A stretch of 64,000 bases of DNA from assembly GCF_000429645.1 (NCBI RefSeq), contig NZ_KE386934.1:372001-436000 (forward strand), given 5' to 3'. The position numbers and the translations under genes were made by a program. Each line of letters begins with the position of its first letter. Position 1 is the first letter of the stretch. Below the pieces are notes generated by a model. It worked only from the letters and a program-made list of their open reading frames with translations. It made no database searches and had not been told where the DNA came from. This DNA is from Niveispirillum irakense DSM 11586. GTDB lineage: Bacteria > Pseudomonadota > Alphaproteobacteria > Azospirillales > Azospirillaceae. This document shows, one piece after another, positions 8,533 to 16,760 of the stretch.

Positions 8533-8733
8533 GATGCTTCCTCCCCCTTTTATTCGCGCGTAAAGGAAAGTCGTGCGACAAGTCTCCCGTCATCTGCGTG
8601 AATCGTTTACAACCCTTGTCGTCGGACCTTTGTCTTTCCTTCTCCAAACATCGCGAACCGAAGAACCGTTTCATCCCCTACCTTGGTCTGATCAAATATT
8701 CGCCGGCCGCCAAAGCAGGACGCATCCGATAAA

Positions 8734-9081
8734 ATGATTGTCGATAGCCGCCACATCCTGTTCTCGCCCTCGGCCCTTCGCGCCGCCCTGTCCACATATC
8801 GGGAACTGTTTCCCCAGAAGCAGCCGCCTGGACATCTGGGGCCGATCATCATCCGCCGGCAGAGCCCGATCATGCTGGGAATCCAGGTTCAGGCCTATGG
8901 CGCCTCGGCTTACCGTGAGTTGGAGATGGCGGAGAGCGAGGTGGCGGCCATGCTGATCGTCTATTGCCGGAAGCTGAAAATCCCCCTGCCCCGCACTGCC
9001 GAGAAGGCAATTAAGGTTGAGGGCGACAACATCGCGCTGATCGTCTCCAAGACACTGGCGCTCGCCACCGCGACACCGTGA
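8734..9081 (+). CDS. Conserved-looking hypothetical protein
   Basis: I do not recognise this 115-residue protein. It is mixed alpha/beta in appearance, with no signal peptide or membrane segment. A block RELFPQKQPPGHLGPIIIRRQSPIMLGIQVQAYG splits a helical N-terminus from a helical middle (YRELEMAESEVAAMLIVYCRKLKIPLPR). Codon use looks like its neighbours. It is divergent from prpE with 201 nt between. A function should not be assigned on this evidence. Confidence 0.6.
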   Translation: MIVDSRHILFSPSALRAALSTYRELFPQKQPPGHLGPIIIRRQSPIMLGIQVQAYGASAYRELEMAESEVAAMLIVYCRKLKIPLPRTAEKAIKVEGDNIALIVSKTLALATATP

Positions 9082-9145
9082 CGCGTACCAGGGGGACGCG
9101 CACCAGGGGAACGCACATCGGAGGAACGCGCATCCGGCGCTGTCG

Positions 9146-9883
9146 TTACGGCTCCACTGGCACGGGCTTGGGCCGCAAGGTGGCGACCAGCGCCTTCACA
9201 TCCTCGCCGCGCAGCAGCGGATAGCGTGTGCGGACAAGATCAGCCAATTCCGCCGGGTCCCAATCACGCAGCGCGCCAGGATCGAAATGGAGCGCCAGAT
9301 ATTCCCCCGCCAGCAGCGAGCCTTCACTGGCGAAGAAGCGGATTCGGTGGATCACATCCGTGGATGGCAGGTCCGACGGTTCCCCCGCAGCGGCATCGCA
9401 ACAGGCCAGCAGGCGCAGCAGCGCATCACGTCCCGGTTCGGCCTGCCAATGCCGAACGGCATCAATAATGGCCTGCATCGCAGTTACATCACGGATTGGC
9501 GCTGTCTGGCGGGCAAGCTGTTCCAAAAGCGTGCCGGCATCGTCCAGCGCCTCTTCCAACTCGAAGATTGCCGGCGTGTCGCGCCGCTCCTCAAGTTCCC
9601 GCAGGATCAGGGGATGCAGCGGCTGGTGATCATCCAGCCCGAACCAGACATTGTCGAACCACTGGATCGCGCGCTCCACCCGCACATCGCCCCGCGGCGC
9701 CCGGATCACCTGATCAATCAGCACCTGTTCATCCAGAAGCGCGTCGGGGACCGGCACCTGGTCCGGCAGCATACCGGCCAGGACAGGGTCTATCTCATGC
9801 GTCAGGTTCACTGCCAGCAGCACGGTCACATGGGTGACAAAGGCACTGGCGATCTGCCGTGCCGCCATCATGTCCATGTCCAT
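9146..9883 (-). CDS. Hypothetical protein, 245 residues
   Basis: The product is acidic, largely helical and apparently cytosolic, with no motif I can name. It opens with a Met-rich stretch (MDMDMMAARQIASAFVTHVTVLLAVNL) and ends in a Pro-rich tail. I chose the ATG at 9881-9883 because GGGGAGGA lies 9 nt upstream; further in-frame ATGs upstream lack such a site. It is divergent from the DsbA-like gene at 10014, with about 130 nt between them that could hold both promoters. The repeated Asp/Glu-Leu helices (LEEALDDAGTLLEQLARQ) suggest a protein-protein interaction role, which is a weak inference. Confidence 0.62.
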   Translation of the reverse strand: MDMDMMAARQIASAFVTHVTVLLAVNLTHEIDPVLAGMLPDQVPVPDALLDEQVLIDQVIRAPRGDVRVERAIQWFDNVWFGLDDHQPLHPLILRELEERRDTPAIFELEEALDDAGTLLEQLARQTAPIRDVTAMQAIIDAVRHWQAEPGRDALLRLLACCDAAAGEPSDLPSTDVIHRIRFFASEGSLLAGEYLALHFDPGALRDWDPAELADLVRTRYPLLRGEDVKALVATLRPKPVPVEP

Positions 9884-10013
9884 GGCTCTATCCTCCCCTT
9901 GGACGCCGTTCATCGCCGCCATTGCCATGATGGGCCGAAAAGGGCCAGAACGGCAATGCGCTTGGCGCCGGCTTCGTCACAGGCCGCCACAGCCCTTGCG
10001 GGGAGGATTGCCC

Positions 10014-10664
10014 ATGCTGATCGAGATCTATGCCGACCTTGTCTGTCCCTGGTGCTATATCGGCAAGGTCCGGCTGGAACAGGCATTGTCCAACCGGCCG
10101 CAGGCCCGGGTGGACTTGCGCTGGCTGCCTTTCCAGCTCAATCCCGAACTCCCGCCCGAGGGGGTGGACCGGGCCACCTACCTCACCGTCAAGTTCGGCG
10201 GTGTGGAACGGGCGCGCCAGCTCAGCGCATCGCTGGAGCAGGCAGCGGAACGGGAAGGACTCTCCCTGCGCCTGGATCGGATTCGGCGCACGCCCAACAC
10301 GACCCAGGCTCATCGGCTGGTGCGTCTGGCCGATGGATTCGGCCAGGGCACGGCCATGGCAGGCCGGCTGTTCAAAGCCTATTTCGAAGAAGGCAAGGAT
10401 ATTGGCGACCTGGATGCGCTGACGGACCTTGCGGGTGAGATCGGGCTGTCCCAGGAAGAAACCAGAACCTATCTGGAAGGCGACGCCGACCGCGCTGCCA
10501 TCCGCGCCGCCGACCAGACCGCGCGCCAACTGGGGGTGCAGGCCGTGCCCTGCTTCGTGTTTGACCGCCGCTACGCCCTGTCCGGTGCCCAGGAATGGAC
10601 GGCCTTCTTGCCCATGCTGGATCTGGCACGCGGTAACGATCCCGCCAATCGCGCCCGATCCTGA
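10014..10664 (+). CDS. DsbA-family oxidoreductase, FrnE/HCCA-isomerase-like
   Basis: This 216-residue thioredoxin-fold protein carries the active site Cys11-Pro-Trp-Cys14 in DLVCPWCYIG, the form found in the FrnE branch of the DsbA family. The helical insertion (QAAEREGLSLRLDRIRRTPNTTQAHRLV) and the cis-Pro loop GVQAVPCFVFD agree with this. There is no signal peptide, so it should act in the cytosol; FrnE-type proteins are linked to polyketide chemistry and oxidative stress. The start at 10014 has GGGGAGGA 7 nt upstream. A terminator follows at 10694. Confidence 0.85.
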   Translation: MLIEIYADLVCPWCYIGKVRLEQALSNRPQARVDLRWLPFQLNPELPPEGVDRATYLTVKFGGVERARQLSASLEQAAEREGLSLRLDRIRRTPNTTQAHRLVRLADGFGQGTAMAGRLFKAYFEEGKDIGDLDALTDLAGEIGLSQEETRTYLEGDADRAAIRAADQTARQLGVQAVPCFVFDRRYALSGAQEWTAFLPMLDLARGNDPANRARS

Positions 10665-10693
10665 TCGACAGGCCCCCATCATCCGACGGGCAT

Positions 10694-10730
10694 AAAAAAA
10701 GCGGACCGGTCTGATCCGGCCCGCTTTCTT
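10694..10730 (+). terminator. Terminator after the DsbA-like gene
   Basis: AAAGCGG (10698-10704) pairs with CCGCTTT (10721-10727), with a further inner CCGG pairing, and is followed by TTTCTTCG. An A run before the stem makes it usable from the minus strand as well. Confidence 0.78.
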
Positions 10731-10743
10731 CGTGTCTCATACC

Positions 10744-10777
10744 AATCTCCCGTGATCGTGGCCGATCACAGGAGATT
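10744..10777. repeat. Long imperfect inverted repeat without T run
   Basis: AATCTCC (10744-10750) pairs with GGAGATT (10771-10777), and inside them GTGATCG (10752-10758) pairs with CGATCAC (10763-10769). It lies between the DsbA-like terminator and the 3' end of the DAHP synthase gene. No poly-T follows on either strand. It could be a transcript-stabilising hairpin or a protein site. Confidence 0.5.
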
Positions 10778-10860
10778 TCGTGCTCCCTCACTCGCCGGGC
10801 GGGCGCATCCGCGCCCTTGGCTCACGCCGCACGAGCGGCGGGTCGGCAGCCGGCACCCGA

Positions 10861-12270
10861 TCACTCTGCCGCCACGCGCACGCGCGGCTGGCTGTCGCGG
10901 GTGGCCTTCAGCCCCTCCGCCACCAGGAAGGCCAGTTCCAGCGACTGGCTGGCATTCAGGCGCGGATCGCAGGCGGTGTGGTAACGCAGGGCCAGCGCAT
11001 GATCGGTGATGGCCTGGGCGCCACCGGTGCATTCGGTCACGTCCTGGCCCGTCATCTCGAAATGCACGCCACCCGGATAGGCCCCTTCGGCGCGGCAGAC
11101 ATCCATGAAGCCCCGCACTTCGGTCAGCACCCGGTCAAACGGCCGGGTCTTGTAGCCGGTGGAGGATTTGACGGTGTTGCCATGCATGGGGTCACATGAC
11201 CAGACGACCTGGCGGCCCTCGCGCAGCACGCGGCGGACCAGCGGGGCCAGCTTGTCGCCGACCTTGTCCGAACCCATGCGGACGATGAGCGTAAGGCGAC
11301 CAGCCTCATCCTCCGGGTTCAGGATGTCGATCAGACGGATCAGGTCATCCGGGTCCATGGTGGGGCCGCATTTCAGGCCGATGGGGTTCTTCACCCCGCG
11401 CAGGAATTCCACATGCGCACCATCATGCTGGCGGGTGCGGTCACCGATCCACAGCATATGGGCGGAGACGTCGTACCAATCGCCGCTGGTGCTGTCGATG
11501 CGGGTCATCGCCTGCTCATAGGGCAGCAGCAGCGCCTCATGGCTGGTGAACAGTTCCGTCTCGCGGATCTGCGGCGTGGTAGCGCCATTGATGCCGCAGG
11601 CCGCCATGAAGGACAAAGCCTCGTCCAGCCGGTTGGCCAGGTCCTGGTACCGTTCGCCCTGCGGGCTCTTCTCCACAAAGCCCAGATTCCACTGATGCAC
11701 CTTATGCAGGTCGGCATAGCCGCCCTGGGCAAAGGCGCGCAGCAGGTTCAGGGTTGCGGCAGACTGGTTATAGGCCTGGACCATCCGCTCCGGATCGGGA
11801 ATGCGCGCTTCGGGCGTGAAATCGAAGCCGTTGATGATATCCCCACGGTAGGAGGGCAGTTCCACATCGCCCACCATTTCCGTGTCGGCGGAACGCGGCT
11901 TGGCGAACTGGCCGGCCAGACGGCCCACCTTCACCACCGGCGTGGCGGAACCGAAGGTCAGCACCACGGCCATCTGCAACAGCACGCGGAACGTGTCGCG
12001 GATATTGTTGGGGTGGAACTCGGCAAAGCTCTCGGCGCAATCACCGCCCTGCAACAGGAAGGCCTCGCCCCGGGCGACCTTGCCCAGATGATCCTTCAGG
12101 CGGCGCGCTTCACCCGCAAAAACCAGGGGTGGATATGTCGCCAATCTTGTTTCCACCGCCTTCAACTTGTCGGCGTCGGGATAAAACGGGACCTGCCGGA
12201 TCGGCTTGGCGCGCCAGCTGTCGGGCGTCCAGCGCCCAGCGGTCCCCACCTTCTGCATATCCGTCGGCAT
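10861..12270 (-). CDS. 3-deoxy-7-phosphoheptulonate synthase, class II
   Basis: This enzyme joins phosphoenolpyruvate and erythrose 4-phosphate in the first step of the shikimate pathway. It is the plant/Mycobacterium-like class II form: 469 residues with [14 protein letters not shown], the metal and PEP-binding [24 protein letters not shown] and [15 protein letters not shown]. The metal-binding Cys of GGDC, the His of PMHGNT, the Glu of HFEMTGQ and an Asp near the C-terminus are all present. It has no extra N-terminal regulatory domain, so feedback control cannot be predicted. It appears to be a single-gene unit with 241 nt before the divergent ampG. Confidence 0.93.
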   Translation of the reverse strand: MPTDMQKVGTAGRWTPDSWRAKPIRQVPFYPDADKLKAVETRLATYPPLVFAGEARRLKDHLGKVARGEAFLLQGGDCAESFAEFHPNNIRDTFRVLLQMAVVLTFGSATPVVKVGRLAGQFAKPRSADTEMVGDVELPSYRGDIINGFDFTPEARIPDPERMVQAYNQSAATLNLLRAFAQGGYADLHKVHQWNLGFVEKSPQGERYQDLANRLDEALSFMAACGINGATTPQIRETELFTSHEALLLPYEQAMTRIDSTSGDWYDVSAHMLWIGDRTRQHDGAHVEFLRGVKNPIGLKCGPTMDPDDLIRLIDILNPEDEAGRLTLIVRMGSDKVGDKLAPLVRRVLREGRQVVWSCDPMHGNTVKSSTGYKTRPFDRVLTEVRGFMDVCRAEGAYPGGVHFEMTGQDVTECTGGAQAITDHALALRYHTACDPRLNASQSLELAFLVAEGLKATRDSQPRVRVAAE

Positions 12271-12511
12271 GGTCCTACCTCATCCTTTTCATCAGCACCG
12301 CCTGGCCTCTCTCTACTGCCGGCGGGTCCGTCAAGTTACCCATCGCTGATCCGTGCGACCAGTGGGTCGATCTTTGTATGCGAGTCGAAGGGGTATTTTC
12401 CAGTCCCATCAACCTGCATTTTGCGCAATGTTCGTGCGCATTTAGACCGCACGCCTGTGCAGACCGACGCTATACTGCCGACAAATCCCGGTATGCGGAC
12501 ATCAGGACACC

Positions 12512-13873
12512 ATGGCCACAGCACATCAGGCAGCGGAAGAGACAGCACCGAAGAAGCAGGCCAAGGGCTGGCGGGATGTGATGCGGGCACTGCGGCGGCC
12601 CAAGGTTCTGGTCATGCTGCTGCTGGGCTTCTCCTCTGGCCTGCCCTTCCTGCTCACCGGGAACACGCTGGGTTTCTGGCTGCGCGAAGGCGGCAGCGAT
12701 CTGGCCGCCATTGGCTTCCTGTCCTGGATCGGCATTGTTTATTCGCTGAAAATGCTGTGGGCGCCGCTGGTGGACCGGCTGGATGTGCCGGGCCTGGGCT
12801 GGCTGGGGCGCCGGCGGGGCTGGATGCTGGTCTCCCAGATTATTATCGGCGCCGGCCTGCTGGGCATGGCGGCAGTGGGGCCGGCTGGCGGTGAAGGGCT
12901 GTGGGCGTTGGGCGGTTTTGCCCTGATGGCGGCCTTCGCCTCGGCCACACAGGATATCGTGGTCGATGCCTGGCGCATTGAAAGTGCGGCCGATGGGGAA
13001 GAACAGGGCCTGCTCTCCGCCGCTTATCAGATCGGCTACCGCGCGGCGATGCTGGCGACGGACAGTCTGATCCTGCTGCTGGCCGCCGGCATTGGCTGGC
13101 AGATGTCCTATGGCGTGGCCGGGCTGACGATGGTGATCGGCATCGGTGCGACACTGGCGGCGACGGAACCCGTACGCGCCGCGCTGACTGGCAGTGCCGT
13201 CAAACCACTATGGAGCGCATCGGGCCTGTTTGATGCCTATGTCGGCCCGCTGCTGGTGTTCCTGCGCAGCCATGGGCAACTTGCGCTGTTGATGCTGCTG
13301 GTGGTCTGCCTCTACCGGCTGGGTGATTTCATGATCGGCCCCATGATCAACCCTTTCTATGTCGATCTGGGATTGACGAAGGAAGTGGTGGGCACCGTGC
13401 GCGCCTCTGTCGGGCTATGGGCTTCTGTGGCGGGAATCGCGCTGGGCGGGCTTTGCTCGGTCAAGCTGGGATTCGGGAAGACACTCATTCTGGGGGCGAT
13501 TCTCGGCCCGTTCTCCAACCTCGCCTTCAGTGCCATGGCACTGGCCGGCCCGGATATCGGCGTGTTCACAGCCGCCATCATCGTGGACAATATCTCCACC
13601 GGATTCGCGGGCGTGGCCCTGACCGCCTATATGTCCAGCCTGACCAGCATCGGCTATACGGCCACACAATATGCCCTGCTCACCTCCTTCTATGCCCTGC
13701 TGGGCAAGGTGCTGAAGGGCTTTTCCGGCGGGATCGTGGATGCGTTGACCCCTGCCTGGGGCCTGCTGCACGCCTATGGGCTGTTCTTTGCCGGGACCGC
13801 CCTGGTTGGCGTGCCGGTGGTGATCCTCTGCATCATCCTGAATAGGGCCACCGCCGCCCACCGGCAGCCCTGA
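12512..13873 (+). CDS. ampG: AmpG-family muropeptide permease (MFS)
   Basis: AmpG imports anhydromuropeptides from the periplasm for cell-wall recycling and indirectly controls ampC induction where that exists. The 453-residue protein has about 12 hydrophobic segments. The family N-terminal block is clear (PKVLVMLLLGFSSGLPFLLTGNTLGFWLRE), as is SWIGIVYSLKMLWAPLVDR, followed by ATQDIVVDAWRIE. The short cytosolic N-terminal tail is Lys-rich. Substrate assignment rests on overall AmpG similarity; related PAT/acetyl-CoA transporter members cannot be excluded. Confidence 0.85.
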   Translation: MATAHQAAEETAPKKQAKGWRDVMRALRRPKVLVMLLLGFSSGLPFLLTGNTLGFWLREGGSDLAAIGFLSWIGIVYSLKMLWAPLVDRLDVPGLGWLGRRRGWMLVSQIIIGAGLLGMAAVGPAGGEGLWALGGFALMAAFASATQDIVVDAWRIESAADGEEQGLLSAAYQIGYRAAMLATDSLILLLAAGIGWQMSYGVAGLTMVIGIGATLAATEPVRAALTGSAVKPLWSASGLFDAYVGPLLVFLRSHGQLALLMLLVVCLYRLGDFMIGPMINPFYVDLGLTKEVVGTVRASVGLWASVAGIALGGLCSVKLGFGKTLILGAILGPFSNLAFSAMALAGPDIGVFTAAIIVDNISTGFAGVALTAYMSSLTSIGYTATQYALLTSFYALLGKVLKGFSGGIVDALTPAWGLLHAYGLFFAGTALVGVPVVILCIILNRATAAHRQP

Positions 13874-13881
13874 CAGCGCCA

Positions 13882-15108
13882 CTAGAAGCCGCAAGGGCAG
13901 GTACACATGGCCGGCGGACCACCGGAACCGCCGCTCCCGGACCCCGATCCTGGACCCACAGGCGTGTAGCCACCGCCCGGCACCGATGGCCCGACTGGTG
14001 CGCCCCCACCACCGCCACCCGGCGGCACCGAACCGCCGGAACCACCCGGAACCGGCGCACCACCTCCTCCCGGACCCGATCCCGGATCCACAGGCGTATA
14101 ACCCCCGCCCGGCACCGATGGCCCGACCGGTGCGACCCCACCACCGCCACCCGGCGGCACCGAACCGCCGGAACCACCCGGAACCGGCGCACCACCACCT
14201 CCCGGACCCGACCCCGGACCCACAGGCGTATAGTCGCCGCCCGGCCCCGATGGCCCGACCGGCCCCCCCCCACCGCCGCCGCCCGGCGGCACCTGGCCGC
14301 CGGAACCAGCCGGAACGAGCACACCCCCAGGGTCCGGCCCCAGAGGCGTATAGCCGCCGGGTGTGATCGGGGGCGATGTCGGAACAGAGGGAACACCTGT
14401 CGGTATATTGACGACCGGCACCGATGGTCCGCTGCCCGTGCCACCACCATTCGCAGGCATACCCGGCGATGGGGCCGCACCAGGGCCCGCAGTTGCGCCG
14501 GGTAATGGCACGCCGGTCGGGTTTCCTGGGACCATGCCCGTCCCGCTATCTGCCACCGCCATCCCCGGCAAGCCGGGCACACCCGGCATCATGACCGGCG
14601 GCACCATGATCAGGGAACTGCCCAGCGCCACCATGGTACCGCTGACGGGATTGATCAGTTCACCCCCGATCAACATTATATGAAAGGGAAAGCCCGTGCT
14701 TTCGGTCACCGCTGTTGAAATCGCCCCCAAATCCAACGGTTGATCCGCATAGATGACCGGATTGTCGATCCGGGCCGCCATCACGACCTGCCGCTGGGTG
14801 AGGCTTTGCAGAATATCAACACCCACCGTGGCACCGGCTGCGGCCAGCGCAGTGGCGCCGTTTGCCCCGTTCGTGATGCGCAGATCACGGAAACGGACCA
14901 TCGGTGGATAGGTGGTGCCGCCCGCCGGCTCCATCTGGATATGCATATTACGGAGACCGCCCGCGTTCAGTGCCGCCAGCACCTGCGATGCCTGCACCGG
15001 CAGGTCGAACATGAAAGGCAAAAGCCCCAGGAGAAGCAGGACCGCCGCGATGACATAGAGCAGCAGACGCAACACCCAGCGCAGGGGCTTCAGCAGAATG
15101 GACAGCAT
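13882..15108 (-). CDS. Membrane-anchored protein with Gly/Pro-rich 44-residue tandem repeats
   Basis: I do not recognise this 408-residue protein as a whole. One or two hydrophobic segments (WVLRLLLYVIAAVLLLLGLLPFMF) anchor the N-terminus. A folded region of about 150 residues follows (MVRFRDLRITNGANG, ARIDNPVIYADQP) and resembles the AsmA/DUF3971 style of beta-strands, a weak impression. The C-terminal 200 residues are low complexity: about three copies of a 44-residue unit built around GGGYTPV, PVPGGSGGSVPPGG and APVGPSVPG, ending in CTCPCGF. The start is uncertain (ATG 15108, or GTG 15114). A surface or periplasmic spacer is likely. Confidence 0.7.
   Translation of the reverse strand: MLSILLKPLRWVLRLLLYVIAAVLLLLGLLPFMFDLPVQASQVLAALNAGGLRNMHIQMEPAGGTTYPPMVRFRDLRITNGANGATALAAAGATVGVDILQSLTQRQVVMAARIDNPVIYADQPLDLGAISTAVTESTGFPFHIMLIGGELINPVSGTMVALGSSLIMVPPVMMPGVPGLPGMAVADSGTGMVPGNPTGVPLPGATAGPGAAPSPGMPANGGGTGSGPSVPVVNIPTGVPSVPTSPPITPGGYTPLGPDPGGVLVPAGSGGQVPPGGGGGGGPVGPSGPGGDYTPVGPGSGPGGGGAPVPGGSGGSVPPGGGGGVAPVGPSVPGGGYTPVDPGSGPGGGGAPVPGGSGGSVPPGGGGGGAPVGPSVPGGGYTPVGPGSGSGSGGSGGPPAMCTCPCGF
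13925..14360. repeat. 132-bp tandem repeat (about three copies) inside the coding region
   Basis: The segment beginning at 13981 (caccgatggcccga) recurs at 14113 and, slightly diverged, at 14245. This gives an exact 132-bp period, or 44 codons, so copy changes keep the frame. The first two copies are nearly identical; the third has lost part of the similarity. Such repeats expand or contract by slippage or recombination. Confidence 0.85.
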
Positions 15109-15287
15109 GGACACAACCAGCGACGGCAAGCAGGGCCCCCATCCTATCGCCTTTGCTTGAAAGCCCACAGTCTCACCGCACGCATAGGCAGCGGGTCCAG
15201 GATCAGACCGATGGACAGCAGCGGGAACTGCACGCATCTTAAGCGAAATCAGCACCCCGATGGCCTTACCCCTTGCAGTCTGTCCCC

Positions 15288-15494
15288 ATGCCCCCTTTCC
15301 CCGCCCCGACCCTGTTCACCTTCCGCTGGCGCAATGAGGCCGGCAAATGGACAGAGCTGAATTGCTGGGCCGCCACCCAGACGGAGGCGGAGGATTCCGC
15401 CCGCCGGGCCGGCTGGCCCGGCCATGACGGCACCCGGCTGGGGCGCTATCGGGCATGGCTGAAAGAGGCGGTAATGGGTGATGAAAAAATCTGA
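15288..15494 (+). CDS. Small hypothetical protein, 68 residues
   Basis: The short product has a compact basic/aromatic composition (TLFTFRWRNEAGKWTELNCWAATQTEAEDSARRAGWPG and RLGRYRAWLKEAV). This looks like a genuine small folded protein rather than a chance frame. I do not recognise a family. I chose the ATG at 15288, the residue before PPFPAPTLF; an ATG/TTG upstream cannot be excluded and no strong ribosome-binding site is visible. It lies between the Gly/Pro repeat gene and tRNA-Met. Confidence 0.45.
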   Translation: MPPFPAPTLFTFRWRNEAGKWTELNCWAATQTEAEDSARRAGWPGHDGTRLGRYRAWLKEAVMGDEKI

Positions 15495-15560
15495 ACAAGT
15501 TGCTTGACACACCCCCCGGATTTTTCTAAATAGCGGCTCCCGATCGGAACGACGGTCGAC

Positions 15561-15635
15561 GGCACTGTAGCTCAGCGGTAGAGCAGGGGACTCATAAGCC
15601 CTTGGTCGCGTGTTCAAATCACGCCAGTGCCACCA
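15561..15635 (+). tRNA. tRNA-Met (anticodon CAT)
   Basis: The cloverleaf folds with acceptor arms GGCACTG (15561-15567) and CAGTGCC (15625-15631), a D-arm GCTC/GAGC, a T-arm GCGTG/CACGC around TTCAAAT and an encoded ACCA end. The anticodon CAT is at 15593-15595 in the loop CTCATAA. The base pair next to the loop (A with G) is not canonical. The acceptor and loop fit elongator tRNA-Met better than initiator; a tRNA-Ile with lysidine at C34 cannot be formally excluded. Confidence 0.92.
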
Positions 15636-15645
15636 TCCAATTCGC

Positions 15646-15682
15646 AAAGGGCGCCGAAGCGATGCTTCCGGCGCCCTTTGTC
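15646..15682 (+). terminator. Terminator after tRNA-Met
   Basis: AAAGGGCGCCG pairs with CGGCGCCCTTT around an inner AAGC/GCTT stem. It begins 11 nt after the CCA end of the tRNA. Confidence 0.8.
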
Positions 15683-15791
15683 ATTTCGGGCTATTTTCCA
15701 TCTTTCGTCCCACGCTGGTTGTCGGGCTGCGCCCGCTCGCCTAGGATTGGGGATGCGGGGATGATCCCTGCCAAGAAAGGTCTGAAGGATC

Positions 15792-16436
15792 ATGCCTGAC
15801 AGCCCCCTTCCCGCCCCCCCTTCCATCCCCGGTGCCGTCACCAGCATGGAAGCCCTTGAAGCGCTGTATGGGGAGCCGGGGAAACCATCCCTGGTGAAAG
15901 AGACAGCACGGCTGACACCAGGCTATCGAGTGTTGATCGAATCCTCGCCGTTCTGCGCGCTGGCCACTGCCGGGCCGGAAGGGCTGGATGTGTCGCCGCG
16001 TGGCGATGCGGCGGGATTCGTCCATATCCTGGATGATCGCACATTGCTGCTGCCCGACCGGCGCGGCAATAACCGCATCGACAGCCTGCGCAATGTGATG
16101 CGCGATCCCCGCGTCGCCCTGCTATTCCTGATACCCGGCCTGAATGAGACCCTGCGGGTGAATGGCCGCGCCGCCATCAGCGCCGATCCCGACCTGTGCG
16201 CCCGCTTCACCACGGATGGGCATCCGCCGCGCAGCGTGCTGTGGATCGCCATCGACAGTGTCTATTTCCAATGTGCCCGCGCCCTGCTCCGCTCCGGCTT
16301 GTGGCAAGGAGGGAGGGCGCGGCCGGAAGGCCTGCCGACACCCGGCACCTTGATTGCCGAGGCGAGTTCCGGTGCCTATGGCGGCCCGGATTATGATGCG
16401 CTGCTGGCAGAACGTCTGCCCACATCACTCTATTAA
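15792..16436 (+). CDS. PPOX-class FMN-dependent flavoprotein
   Basis: This 214-residue protein belongs to the pyridoxamine-phosphate-oxidase-like family of split-barrel flavin enzymes. Diagnostic segments are FCALATAGPEGLDVSPRGDAAGFV, LLLPDRRGNNRIDSLRNV, PRVALLFLIPG and LRVNGRAAIS. These match the uncharacterised MSMEG_1061-like subgroup of PPOX proteins, which bind FMN or F420. The substrate is unknown. It is followed 15 nt later by a small membrane-protein gene, so the two may share a transcript. Confidence 0.82.
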   Translation: MPDSPLPAPPSIPGAVTSMEALEALYGEPGKPSLVKETARLTPGYRVLIESSPFCALATAGPEGLDVSPRGDAAGFVHILDDRTLLLPDRRGNNRIDSLRNVMRDPRVALLFLIPGLNETLRVNGRAAISADPDLCARFTTDGHPPRSVLWIAIDSVYFQCARALLRSGLWQGGRARPEGLPTPGTLIAEASSGAYGGPDYDALLAERLPTSLY

Positions 16437-16451
16437 GGGGAAGGGATAGCC

Positions 16452-16760
16452 ATGGCCCGGCGGCGCCCATCGCTTTATCTGGTTCCGGCGATCCTGCTGG
16501 CTTTGCTGTTCGTGGCCATTCCAGGCCTGCCCCTGGGGCTGCCGCCGGAAATTCTCGGCTTCTGGGATGGGCTGGTGGCACCCCTCCGCACCCCTGTCAC
16601 CGCTTTCTGGTGGCACTATGTGCGCGGCGGCGACCAGCAGCCGCTTTTCAACGCGCTGACCTATCTCACCATGGTGGCGATTCTGGTCCTGCCCTGGGTG
16701 CTGGTCCGCTGGCTGTGGATCAGGCGGCGACGGGCTGGCGGCGCTGGTCTGTTCCACTGA
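16452..16760 (+). CDS. Small integral membrane protein, two transmembrane segments
   Basis: This 102-residue protein has a basic N-terminus (MARRR), a first hydrophobic segment ([23 protein letters not shown]) and a second ([22 protein letters not shown]). It ends in [12 protein letters not shown], which would face the cytosol. I do not know the family. It starts 15 nt after the PPOX flavoprotein. Its last 41 nt overlap the 3' end of mnmA on the opposite strand, an unusual convergent overlap. Confidence 0.65.
   Translation: MARRRPSLYLVPAILLALLFVAIPGLPLGLPPEILGFWDGLVAPLRTPVTAFWWHYVRGGDQQPLFNALTYLTMVAILVLPWVLVRWLWIRRRRAGGAGLFH

Noticed and set aside
13925-14360. Repeats of regular spacing as a possible CRISPR array.
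   Set aside because: The 132-bp unit is an in-frame coding tandem repeat, adjacent copies touch without unique spacers, and no cas gene is present.
15561-15635. The tRNA as a possible integration site for a mobile element.
   Set aside because: No integrase gene or duplicated tRNA 3' end was seen within the window.
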